DNA of 64,000 nt from Promerops cafer. Taxonomy: Eukaryota; Chordata; Aves; Passeriformes; Nectariniidae. Positions 49,616 to 59,890 of this stretch are shown here, piece by piece. The notes below the pieces were generated by a model. The model searched no databases, was not told the origin of the DNA, and worked only from the letters and a program-made list of their open reading frames with translations. Position 1 is the first letter of the stretch; each line of letters starts with the position of its first letter. The position numbers and the translations under genes were made by a program. The DNA is taken from positions 802,658 to 866,657 of the forward strand of contig VZSE01013243.1 in the NCBI GenBank assembly GCA_013398275.1, given 5' to 3'.

Positions 49616-50107
49616 GCTGAAGAAACCTCAATATTGACAGACACAAGAAGGCCTGTAATGGATGGTATCATTTTTTGAAGTCAGGATTACAAGAGCACTT
49701 TCATCAGATGTTTTCACGCTTGTAAAACTTAGGAACGTGGAATACAAGACCTCCCAAGACACAACTCTAAACAGAGGACACAGGAAAGTGGCTTGAGAGG
49801 TATATTATGCAAGTCAAAGTTTTTCAATAGCTCCATGACATTCAGGTTAAGCACTTGTGGTTAACAGAACTTTCCAGGCACTATCAAGTCAAGGTAATCC
49901 ATATTGACCTTTAAATGCACACAGATGCTGCATAAATAAATAAATACATGAAAGTTTGTGTTTGGTGGAAGGTTTAGGACACCTGGCCCTGTGTCAGCTT
50001 GTTTGTTTACACACAGAGAGGCCTCGCTCTAGCAGAGGAAAAAAGTGGCACTGCACTCCAGATTTATACCTCCCAGGGCATCACATGTTGCCTTTAGTGC
50101 CCAGCCT
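49616..50107. other. Unique DNA before (CCTT)n, no gene seen
   Basis: It contains a short (AAAT)3 run near 49935. A plus-strand frame from 49956 is kept open by the adjacent tetranucleotide repeat and is not evidence of coding. Confidence 0.6.
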
Positions 50108-50182
50108 CCTTCCTTCCTTCCTTCCTTCCTTCCTTCCTTCCTTCCTTCCTTCCTTCCTTCCTTCCTTCCTTCCTTCCTTCCT
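50108..50182. repeat. (CCTT)n microsatellite, about 19 units
   Basis: An uninterrupted period-4 CCTT/TTCC repeat is read directly over about 75 bases. It is pure polypyrimidine on the plus strand. As 4 is not a multiple of 3, all three frames cycle through the same residues (Leu-Pro-Ser-Phe), producing spurious open frames. Length is likely polymorphic. Confidence 0.97.
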
Positions 50183-51599
50183 CAACCTCCACAGACCTAT
50201 CCAACTTGGAAATGGAAATTTCACAGCTTTGTTGGCTTTTATTGTACCAAATGTGTAGATAAATTATTTTTTAGAGATTAGGGGCCTGTACCTCAGCCAG
50301 GATACCTCAGCTCTTTGGCTTCAATAGAGCTTAGCTGATTGATGTTGGCTTTGGGACTTCCCTGCCTGATCAAACTTCATTCTGGTTGTTTCATCTGGAT
50401 GAATGCAGACTGGAGGGAAGGGCTAGGAAAAATTTTAAGTACAAAAAAGACGAAATTGTTCTGTGTAAGATCCTGTGTGGACCAGCTTCCAAACTGACTG
50501 TTTACAGCTCCCAAATTCTGTGGTTCTCCAGGAAAATGTCTTACTGAATTTCTAAGTAAATTTTGTAGAAGTTTCCTGAAAGTAGAAAATCTAAGATCAA
50601 TGCTGCATTACTCATTTTTTAAAATAGTTTAATGGGTATACCAATTACACAAATTTTATAAAAGAATTATTTTTTATTATAAAAGAATTCTCAGTAAAAC
50701 TGAACTCCCATGGTGGGAGATATCAGTTACCACATCCCACTGCAAGTATGGAGATGTTGAATTCCAGTTGTTTTTTTTTTTTTTTAATGATGAATGTAGA
50801 AGATAGAGTAAATTAGTGAAGAACTGTTTGTTGCCCAAAGAAACTGACTGAAGTCTAACAAATACTGTTAAAATGTGGATTGAATGGGTACTGCATGTTG
50901 AGACCAAGTGAAAAGTTCTTTTGGAGCTCTGTTTCACATTGTATTCTGACTCAGGAAGAGTAAAGAATCTTTTTACACTTAGTTAACCTAGAAGTATTGT
51001 TTTCATTAAAAGAAAAAAAAAAGAAAATGTAACGCTAAATATTCAACAATTTAAACTGAATAGCTCCACTGACTTTCGAGATGCTTCAACAATTGAGAAA
51101 AGTGGAAAATGCTGGTTCTTCACCTCTTCTTTCTAACTGAATTTCTGCATCCTGAATTGAAAGAGCACAATGTATTTTAAAGAGTTAGCTGCATCACCAC
51201 AGTTAATTCTGCCCCTCCCCCCATTAGTTATTGTATTTGTACTTTATGACAAGTCTCTAAACCTGTAGCAGTATCTGGCATTTTGTAAAGCCACTAGATT
51301 TTTCTCTTGCAATTTAAAATTAAGAAGACCAGAAAGGTAAATCCAAATCCAAAGTAGTGTCTAAAATGCAGTTATAGTCACCTAGGTATCATGAGTAAGT
51401 GATCTTTTGCAAAACCTGAATGATCCTATGATAGTACAACCAATTTCTGTTCTAAGTGTCCTGATATATTCTACTAATATTAGGATATTATGGAAGAGTA
51501 AATAAAAAGGAGATGGGTTGGGGTTTTTTTTGCTATAAAGTTAAACAAAACAAGAAATATTCCCTTTAAATATTGAGGGTTGTTCTGTTTCATTTTGCG
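50183..51599. other. Unique AT-rich DNA, no gene seen
   Basis: It includes a 15-base T run at 50771-50785 and an A-rich stretch at about 51008-51027. No gene or interspersed repeat is recognised. Confidence 0.6.
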
Positions 51600-51655
51600 T
51601 TTTTTTTTGTTTGGGTTTTTTTTTGTTGTTGTTGTTTTTGTTTTTTTTTTTCTTT
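51600..51655. repeat. T/G-rich low-complexity tract
   Basis: It consists of long T runs with interspersed G, including a short GTTGTTGTTG segment. It lies about 110 bases upstream of the CR1 at 51770. Confidence 0.85.
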
Positions 51656-51769
51656 TCCCTGTAGAAGGACTACACTTTTTTTTTGTCTGAGTTTTGAATT
51701 GTTACAATATAAGTAGGGACCTGCTGGTCAAACTGATGGAAAGCAAATGTAGAGGCAGTTGAAGCTAGG

Positions 51770-52380
51770 ACAGTTGACCTAGGAAGAGTATAGGGATGAA
51801 GGGCAGTAGTGTACTGATGGGGTCAGGCCAAGGCCAAGGCAAAGCTGGAAGTGAAGCTGGAAAGGGATACAAAGAATAACAGGAAGGGCTCCTACAGGTA
51901 GGTTCACCAGAAAGGGAAGGTCAAAGAAGGTGTATACCCTCTCCTCCATAAACAATGCTGGAAAACTGGTAACAGTGGAAGAGGAGAAGGCTGGAGTACC
52001 TAAAACTTTTTGCTTCAGTCTTCAATGGCAGCCTCTCTTCCCACACCTCTTGAATGGATGGGTACAGGATGGTGACTGGGAGAGCAAAATCCCTCCCACT
52101 GAAAGGGAAGATCAAGTTCATGACCACCTGAAGACCTTGAATGTCCATAAATCCATGGAATCTGAGGAGAAGCATCCCAGAGTCCTGAGGGAACTGGCTG
52201 ATGTAGTTGCCAAGCCTCTTGCCATGAGACTTGAAAAATGGCATTTAGATGAAGTCCCAGGTGACTGGAAACAGGAAATATTGTATACATCTATAAAAAG
52301 GGGAGAAAGGAGGACTTTGTGAACTACCCACTTGCCAGCCTCACATCTCTCTTCCAACCCAGACCACTCTATGATTCTAT
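51770..52380 (+). mobile_element. CR1 LINE with internal deletion joining ORF2 to 3' terminus
   Basis: The left portion matches the reverse-transcriptase N-terminal part of CR1 ORF2. In the frame at about 51930-52322 one sees the conserved run PRVLRELADVVAKPL and then VPGDWK. Upstream bases, such as GGAAGGGCTCCTACAGGT at about 51881-51898, also fit CR1. The match continues to CCTCACATCTCT (about 52352) and then jumps directly to the 3' end, CTTCCAACCC...CTCTATGATTCTAT, finishing at about 52380. The rest of the RT and the untranslated region are missing. Stops and substitutions show it is dead. It could have arisen by deletion after insertion or by template jumping during insertion. Confidence 0.85.
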
Positions 52381-52699
52381 TTTAATTATAATGCATAGGG
52401 TTTTGTTATTGTTTCATGTCCATTTTATGCTCTGTCCCTTGTGTTGACTGTTGAAAATTTTGGAACAAAACCAGCACAAAAATGTTGTTATTTTTTGTCT
52501 CAAATTTTTTTTTCATGACTGAATACAATTTCTGTGGTGATTTTTTTTGACCAGATGGGTAATATTATTTAGTTGCAAAGCCACTGCATTTTTTAAGGAC
52601 ATGTATTATTATCTGGTGTACTGTGTAAGATTCCTAGAATTCTGAGAAAAAGCCACACCTGAATGAAACCTTTTTTCCCATTTTCTCTAAATATCTGTA
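52381..52699. other. Unique AT-rich DNA, no gene seen
   Basis: This is T-rich sequence following the CR1 terminus. No features are recognised. Confidence 0.6.
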
Positions 52700-52765
52700 G
52701 AAAAGAAGAACCAGAACTAACTTAGCCTTCATGAAAAGAAGAACCAGAACCAACTTAGCCTTTAT
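52700..52765. repeat. 33-bp tandem duplication
   Basis: The unit starts GAAAAGAAGAACCAGAAC and ends TTAGCCTTCAT (52700-52732). The second copy is at 52733-52765. They differ at two positions (T/C and C/T). Confidence 0.88.
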
Positions 52766-53031
52766 GACTTTATGAACTTTGGTAAGGAAAGCATCCTTCC
52801 AAAGCATTTTATTGCCTCAGATATTTCTTCTACTACTACAGGAAAATTATTAGTATTCTTCTATATTGGTTTGGATAGAGAAGGGATTTTTTGACATTTA
52901 ATAATATGTATTACAGTTTTCCCAGTTATAACAATGAATTCAGATTCTAAGACAGTAAAGTAATCTTATTAACTAATAATCTAAGAGAAAAATTATCTGT
53001 TGTTTTTTTTTTTAGTTTGATTGGTTTCGGG
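52766..53031. other. Unique AT-rich DNA
   Basis: No gene or repeat family is seen. It ends in an 11-base T run just before the (TTGG)n repeat. Confidence 0.6.
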
Positions 53032-53090
53032 GGTTGGTTGGTTGGTTGGTTGGTTGGTTGGTTGGTTGGTTGGTTTGTTGGTTTGTTGGG
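53032..53090. repeat. (TTGG)n microsatellite
   Basis: About ten TTGG units grade into TTTG-containing units at the right end. The strand is G/T only, and the G pairs make it a weak G-quadruplex-type sequence. Confidence 0.95.
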
Positions 53091-56000
53091 TTTTATGCTT
53101 TTTCTGACATTATTCCTCTAAATTATCTGCATGGTGAGATTAAGAGATTGCACTCCCAATCAGGGAAGGCTACAGCTTTTATGAAGGAGAGAAGTTGTGG
53201 GCTCTTCCTCATCCAGCAGTGCAAGTGGAGGTACTGGGACATGTGGGACTGCAGGCAACTTATGCCCCATGTGCCCTTTCCAGTAACATTTCCAGGTTTC
53301 TACTTTCTCTGATTCTTTTCATGAACATTGAGCAGAGTGTAAGCTAGAGTGGGTAAGCTAACATGCAGCTTGCATTTTGCACCCCTGCAAAGAAAAGAAA
53401 TAGGAATTCTTTGGAGGGGTGTTGGGGTGAGCTGACATAAATAAATGCTGTGAACCTTCTTATTATTCCTCCCTTGTTCCACAGCAATAGGAATGGGCAT
53501 ATGAGGGTAGATCAATACACTAAATAGGGCAGCTGAGTTAGGCAAGAAATATTGATATTTGCTGTTCATTTGGGCCTGCAACCAATGACCATCCCTTTCC
53601 TTGAAGCCTGAAAAAGTAGGGAGAGCCTCATGCTCTGGAGGTATGTTGTCTCTTGGGATTTTTTGCAGAAAGGAGGTAGTTTATGCAGCCCTAAAGGTTA
53701 GAATCCCCTGAAATGTTCTGGCTGTGTCTGGTAACAAAACCTTTGTCCTCCACAAACTACCCTGGACACCTGGAAGGATTAGCCTGGAGTCACTCTCTTG
53801 AGGGAAGTCTCTTTCTTTAAAAGGGTTTAGAGTAATTGCACTGAGAATTTCCTCATCCATTCAGCATGGGTCAGGACTTAAGTATTTCCTTAGTGCAGGG
53901 TTCCTCTGTGTAAAGCAACTTCTCATATTGCTCATTCCTTAGAGTGAGGAATGGCAGACCTGACCAGGGGAAGTTTGGGGCATGGCCGGAACCAGCAATA
54001 ATCTTGTGAAAAAAAGACACACCAAATATCATACAGCTGGAAACATTTTTCTTCTGGCACAAGAACATAGGATATTGCTTAAGAGACTAGGGAATTTAGA
54101 CACCTCTGAGTTAGGGGGACAATAAGGGAGTTATAAATTTGTGTACACGTGTGGTTAAACATGCAAAAGCCTCTCTCTGGATTTTACTTTGGCAGCAAAC
54201 CTTCAAAAGATTTGTATCCTTGTCTGGAGAAAGGAGGGTAGGTAAATTTCTATTTCCTGTTGATTAAATTGTCCCTAAAAATAAGCATTAATTATTCTTT
54301 TTTTTTTTCTGTATTCACAAATAGTTCTGTGCAATTAATAAAAGCATGTGAAAGGGAGACAAATTATAAAGAGTGAAGTATAAGTAGCAGGGACAGAAAT
54401 GTTTAAAATTTATAGGTTTTAGGAGGCTTATGTGGCCAAACTTTTCCTATTTTTAGAGGTTAACCCATAATTTCTATGAATGTTAATCATCCATGATCTA
54501 AATCCTGGTCCCATGAAGTCAGTGGGAGTTTTGCCACCAAATTTAGCAGGAAGAGGACCGACTGAGCTGTGTAACTGTTATTTAATGCCACTGCATATAG
54601 GAAAACTGAACGCATCTATTTTGATTGGAAACAACATTATATAATAATTCCCCAAAATTCTGAGGTTATGGCTGGTGGGAAATATAGTTCTTGGGGGAAA
54701 AAGTTGCTCCAACAGATGTCATTTGCAATATATCACAATGTTAATGTTAATTCTAGTTAATGTGAAAGGAAAGTGTCTGAAATAATTTAAGATGCAAAGA
54801 AGAGCATTTGATGGAAGGGAACTTAAACATAAGATTATGATATACCAACAGGCTTGCATAAAAAAAAAAAAAAAAATTGGTTTGCCATGGAGTTGTTCAC
54901 ATTAGGCTACATCATGCCATGGGTAATGCCTAAAATGAAGACTACGCTGAAAATACCCAAAACACTGAGCCTTGGAGGAGAGCATGTCCTCACTGCTCAC
55001 AGTAGGAGCAGGAAGTAATTTGTGGCACTTCAATTCAGTGGGAAAGCATCCTTTCATCTCACAATGCATAGGCTTTCATTCTTTTCACCAGTGTATGATG
55101 GTGGCAGAGAAGAGTCTACCAGTTTTTCACTGGGTCTCACCCTGGCTCGTCCAGGGGGATACCTTGCAGCCATTCTGGAACAGGGTCTGTGACCTCCTCA
55201 CAACACCTGGAGATGCCTTTCCCTCTCCTAGTTTCCAATATAGATGCAAAATGCAAAAATGTCACTTCCAACAAGCTTTTACCTTGAATATATCCTCAAT
55301 GAGAGTACACATCCTTATGCACAGTATGAAGGAAAAAAAATCCACAAAGAGAAATCAGAGACCACTCAAAAATCTTTATGAAGCAGGTACTTGTTATAAA
55401 GCAGTATGCATTATGTCTTTGACTAAAGTTGAAATAATTTATTTAAAACTGGGACAACTGTGCAGTGGTACAATTGTAAAATTTCTCTTTGTGTCCAAAG
55501 ATAAGAATCTGAATCAAAGCTATCAAAATTTCAAGAGTTCTCAATCACAGACATAATAACACTGTGCTTACTTTTGTGATGAAAATTGCTGTTGGGAGCC
55601 TGATAAATCTCAGTAGATGCTATCCAGGGTAATAACCTTGACCAGTTTACTTCTTTCTAACATAGTGCATTCATATTTAGATGTGGTATATCCAGGATAT
55701 CATTTAGACTATATTCCTTCACATGCTGGGAAATAAAAGAACAGCCTTCTCAAATACTCTTTATCTCTTAAGAACTTCACTTTTAAAACAGAACTGATTT
55801 CTACAAGCATCTAAGCTTCTCCTCTCTTTCTTCTTTCTGACTGTTTCAGGACAATAAGGCCAGTTTCCCACCAAGGCACAACATGGTTTTTATTGCACAC
55901 ATGGAAGAGAATCTGGACAAATCTAATCTTGGGCAGAGTCCTGTGTTGCTACAGCTGACAGCTGTTCAGTAAGGGCTGTCCAGGAAGCAGAAGGCTTTAA

Positions 56001-56731
56001 AGACTTTTTTACTTCCAAGGTGTTCCCATTCTTTCCTTTTTAGGCCAGAAAGGCTTATCTTCAGTAGCCAGCAGTCTTGGCAGGAAAAATGAATACTTGT
56101 ATTCACATATGAATACTTTCATTTGCACATGAATATCAGTATCACTGTGAAGGGCAGGAACTCCACAATACCAATGATATCCAAAATCTCCTTGCATGAA
56201 TAAGAACAGAGATCAAGACAGAGAGATGATCGTGCCAAACTGAAACACTAGGAAGAACATACCCATTTGTGGGTAAATTGCTCCTTTCCTTATATAGCAC
56301 AGCTGCACAGCATTTTCTGTCGTGCGTTTTCTATTTATAAACTTCTGTAGAGAATTCCAGTTTGTTATACTGACTCCTATGTAGTCTGAGTAATAATTTA
56401 TAGGAGCATAAAGACTGTATATATTTTAAGAAAGAGTCAGAGCCAGAGTAAAATTTGAGCCTACAGCCTGACTTCTTCATTTCATGACATTTGAGAATTT
56501 GATTTACCAACCTTAATGTTACATTAACATAAGCACATAATTTCCTAGGAACTTCACTTCACATCAAATTTAAGAAATAAAAAAGAAATGAAGAAGGTCT
56601 TAGTGTAAAATTACTGTAAATTCTTTCCTCTGTATCTTGCATTTCTTCAACAAAGAAAGCCAGATTGTGTTTTGTAGCTGTATTGTCCTATGACCTTGGA
56701 AGGAAGAAAAGATCTTCTGTTCAGCAAAAGG
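53091..56731. other. Unique DNA, no recognised gene; poly-A run at 54860-54876
   Basis: The longest frame is plus-strand 54984-55556 (190 codons from the first ATG). It shows no recognised domain or signal, so I do not call it a gene. A 17-base A run at 54860-54876 is seen. The sequence before it is not a recognisable mRNA copy, so I do not call a processed pseudogene. Confidence 0.55.
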
Positions 56732-56768
56732 CAGAAGAATATAATGCTGCTCAGAAGAATATAATGCT
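56732..56768. repeat. 20-bp-period tandem duplication
   Basis: CAGAAGAATATAATGCTGCT (56732-56751) is followed by CAGAAGAATATAATGCT (56752-56768), then diverges. The match is perfect over 17 bases of the second copy. Confidence 0.85.
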
Positions 56769-57265
56769 TTTCTCCTCAGTGCATACTGACATCTGCAAGG
56801 GATGAAGGAAGGAGCAATCCATGCTCCAACCAGTTAATCAGAGGAGGTGGACAGGCACGTAGCAGCAAGGATTCTAAGTGTAGGGTGTGGCAGGCTTCGA
56901 TGTTGGAAGGTGTACGTGAACTCCCTCAGTCGCGCTGGGCAGACAAACTTGCTGTCAACTGTGGTGACAGCTCCTTAACTGTGGTGGTAACTGTGCATTA
57001 TTTACTCTTACAACTACTGTGGTTTCTAATATGGGCAAAAGTTTACATTCAAACATGGATTCATGGATGTTGAAACCCTCTGTGATTTTGCTTTGATTTT
57101 ACCACATTCCTCCTTTGGGAATAAAACAAAATCACTAAACAGACAGACACACACAAAATTAAAAAAAAAAGAAAAAAAAAAGTTTTATTCTGAGGTTTCC
57201 TAGGTTTTGATTTCTAAGTCCAAATTACCTTTTTAAAAAAAAATTATTTTGACTGTATATAAATA

Positions 57266-57270
<5 letters not shown>
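56769..57270. other. Unique DNA, A-rich at right end
   Basis: A 62-codon frame at 56885-57073 has no recognised domain. 57155-57245 is rich in A runs and simple sequence, leading into the (AAT)n repeat. Confidence 0.6.

Positions 57271-57307
<37 letters not shown>
57271..57307. repeat. (AAT)12 microsatellite
   Basis: About twelve uninterrupted AAT units are read directly. It is likely polymorphic in length. Confidence 0.95.
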
Positions 57308-57622
57308 GAAAATCAGTTAATTGTCAAACAGGTATTGTTTCCTCTACAATTAATGAACCATATAAACATGTCTTCTGGGGTACTGATTTTCCTTTAGAAG
57401 AAACTGAACATTTTCGTCTCTCAGATAAATAGGAATGCAGGAGGTTAAACAGGCCACAGGAGGCTCCAGTTCAAATTTCAGCTAGTAAAACTAAGCAGAA
57501 AAAACCTTGCCAACTTTTGTGCCAGATTAATCCACTTAACTGCTAGTTATTTCACAGCCACTTCTTGCCTACTTCCTATTGATTCACTGAGTGTTTGAAT
57601 TTTTCTCTCTCCTTTCCTGTAG
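57308..57622. other. Unique DNA upstream of candidate exon
   Basis: It ends in an extended pyrimidine tract, TTTTTCTCTCTCCTTTCCTG. No gene or repeat is recognised. Confidence 0.5.
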
Positions 57623-57673
57623 ATGTGTTTCTGGAATTTGAACGCTCTGAAGAAGGGAAGCCATAAATTTTTG
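57623..57673 (+). other. Candidate 51-bp exon (splice-site bounded)
   Basis: The best splice-site pair I found in the window: a long pyrimidine tract ending CCTTTCCTGTAG at 57622, and a donor GTAAGTAC starting at 57674. The 51 bases (17 codons) are open in the frame that starts with ATG at 57623. In another frame they give VFLEFERSEEGKP followed by a stop, which would suit a terminal exon but would conflict with the donor. No homology is recognised and no neighbouring exon is identified. Confidence 0.17.
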
Positions 57674-59844
57674 GTAAGTACTCAGGTCCCTGACTACAGA
57701 CTCTTCATGGTAAATCTGTCTAATTTACATTTGCTTTATGAAATTTGGTTTATGAATAGCATACTTTTTTACATGCTGGACTTCTTAATAATGGTTCAGA
57801 GGGGAACCTCATTACAGTGTAAGGCTAGATACAGTTTTACAAACCAGAAAATATAAAAGGACAAAGATACTGCATTTCTATTTTATCATTTATGTATTTC
57901 ATCCCTTTTTTTCCTCTTCCCAAATATTTTTAGTCAACTCTTCCATAGCAGTACTACACACTAATTATAAATATCATGCTTTGCCAATAGCAAGAAAAAC
58001 CCTCTACAAATCCTCCTGACCTCAGCAGTGATAGATTGAGGCCAGCTAGGCAACACTTCTGTCTGAGGCAAGCCAAGGTGGCCAAGAAGTTCTGTTGCAG
58101 TTCTTTTGGTTTGGAAATGGCTGGTTTGCTTGACATTTGCCCAACCTAAGGTCAAAATAAATATGCTACTGTGAGCTGAAAAACCTTATTAGCCCCGTCC
58201 AATTTGCTGCAGTCAAGGTATACACCTGTAAGGGCAGAAGAGATCTGTTGCTGGCAAGAACTTGTTTATTTTAGGGAAATAGCATTGATTAACCTACTGA
58301 TGCTGCTGGAGATTGATTTGAATCCCCAAAGGAAGCTAACTAGTAATATACACACATTTTCATTCTCTTCCGGTAGTGTGTCAATACCTTTAGGAGTCCT
58401 TAAAATGTCAGAGGGACAGTGTTGCAATTACATTCTAGAATATTTCTGCACTGTACATCCTTTAGGAATTGCTTCCATTATTTCTGCCAGCATTCCCCAA
58501 AATATTTCCTACCTTGTCCACACCAACTATACAAAATTTTCCGAATTGCTACACTAATTCTGGTGAAATATTAAATAATTTTCTTACTGTCCATTGAGGA
58601 AGGAACAGGAGTTGCTCATGTAAGACATATTCTCAACAACATGGATAACCAGAGAAAATAGATGTTACTACTATTGCATAAAGTAACCCACAATGTTTTT
58701 CTCTCATTTGGTATATCATAGCTGCTTCTCCATTTATAATCACTTTACCTACTGTCTTCTGCTTTAGCAGGTTGAGAAAAGATTGCAACAGCTTTGGCAA
58801 AACATCACAGGCTGACCCTCGCTTCTGTTTTCACTGAGCACTGCTTTAGGGTCTTTGTGAGGTGTGTGCTGGAATCTGCAAGAGGAAGTGATGGGTATAG
58901 AAATAGAGGTCCCAGTGCTGCAGATGCCGTTCCTGAAATAACTGAAGAGTTAAAAATTATAGATGCTTCATTTCGAGTACATATTGCTTTGTCACAAAAT
59001 TCTTTTCAGGAACTGAGGAAAAAGATTTTCATAGAATGGTTACCAAGAATGCAAAGCAAGGGTAAAGGACTGACTACGCTTAGTTATTAAGTCCATTTAA
59101 TTATTTTAGACTTTGCCTGTCTTCTGTTATAGTGACTTCTTCCTTTCAAGGTTAGCTATTAGCTTCTGCTCTGTGTTAACCTGTATTTTCACATCCATTT
59201 TATAACAAATAGGCAGAAACTTCCTCTCTGGAAAAAAGAATTAAAATTCAGCGTCATGGAAGTACAAAAGGCAATTCCATTATCAAGGGATTCCTATGAA
59301 CTTTTGCAACCCATTTTGGGATGTGTGGCACCTCCAAGTCACCGTCTCTTAATATAGCTAGTAGGAAACTATGACCTTCTTAAACTTCCTCTACCCTTGC
59401 ATGCAGAAAAGCTATTAACTTGTACAGAAAGCAAGTATTTATATCCGCACTTGAGGGTTCTAATACAGGCTTATTTTTTCAGAGATGAATTAAACTACTT
59501 GATTTTGAACTGAAAGCAGCAGTATTATGCAATGCTTATTAGCCTTCAAATTTCTGTTGGAAACCAATTCATGAGTTATCCCCCTTTTCCACGCTCTGAC
59601 TTATTCCAGCATTGGTGTCTCTGAAATCAGCTGTAAATGTCCTTGGCAGCTATGCAAACAAAGCTTGCTCCTGCAACCTAAATTGTATGAGTTGCTGAGC
59701 GCTGCTGGAGAGAGGCAGAACACCTTCTGCTGCCATTGTCTTCAACACAAATTGACAAAGACACATCACCCCTTGCATAGCTCACTGGGCTGCAGGGCTG
59801 GGTTTATAATTAATTCACAGGGTTTTTTATATGCCTTGTTCCAG
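57674..59844. other. Unique DNA, no gene seen
   Basis: Frames of 117 codons (58204-58557) and 98 codons (58794-59090, opening with TTG) have no recognised domain. An acceptor-like CTTCTGCTTTAGCAG occurs near 58757-58771 without a clear donor. Confidence 0.55.
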
Positions 59845-59890
59845 ACCATTGATAAGGAAAATATGCTAAAATTTGGTGTGAGAGAAAAAA
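59845..59890 (+). other. Candidate 46-bp exon (splice-site bounded)
   Basis: The acceptor TTTTTTATATGCCTTGTTCCAG ends at 59844, and the donor GTAAGTGA starts at 59891. One frame is open, giving TIDKENMLKFGVREK with one trailing base, and the others contain stops. The evidence is no stronger than for other decoy exons. Confidence 0.12.

Noticed and set aside
49956..50281. Frames with repeating Leu-Pro-Ser-Phe
   Set aside because: These are a translation of the (CCTT)n microsatellite.
51415..51436. GATCCTATGAT resembling a CR1 end
   Set aside because: Isolated short match without the preceding TTCCAACC segment.
54815..54840. TGGAAGGGAACTTAAA resembling the reverse complement of a CR1 end
   Set aside because: Only a dozen bases fit and the adjacent terminal repeats are absent.
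54860..54876. 17-base A run as a processed-pseudogene tail
   Set aside because: The sequence upstream resembles no mRNA, and no target duplication was seen.
54972..55556. 194-codon plus-strand frame (190 from the first ATG at 54984)
   Set aside because: No domain, no signal peptide and no splice context that I recognise. It is likely chance.
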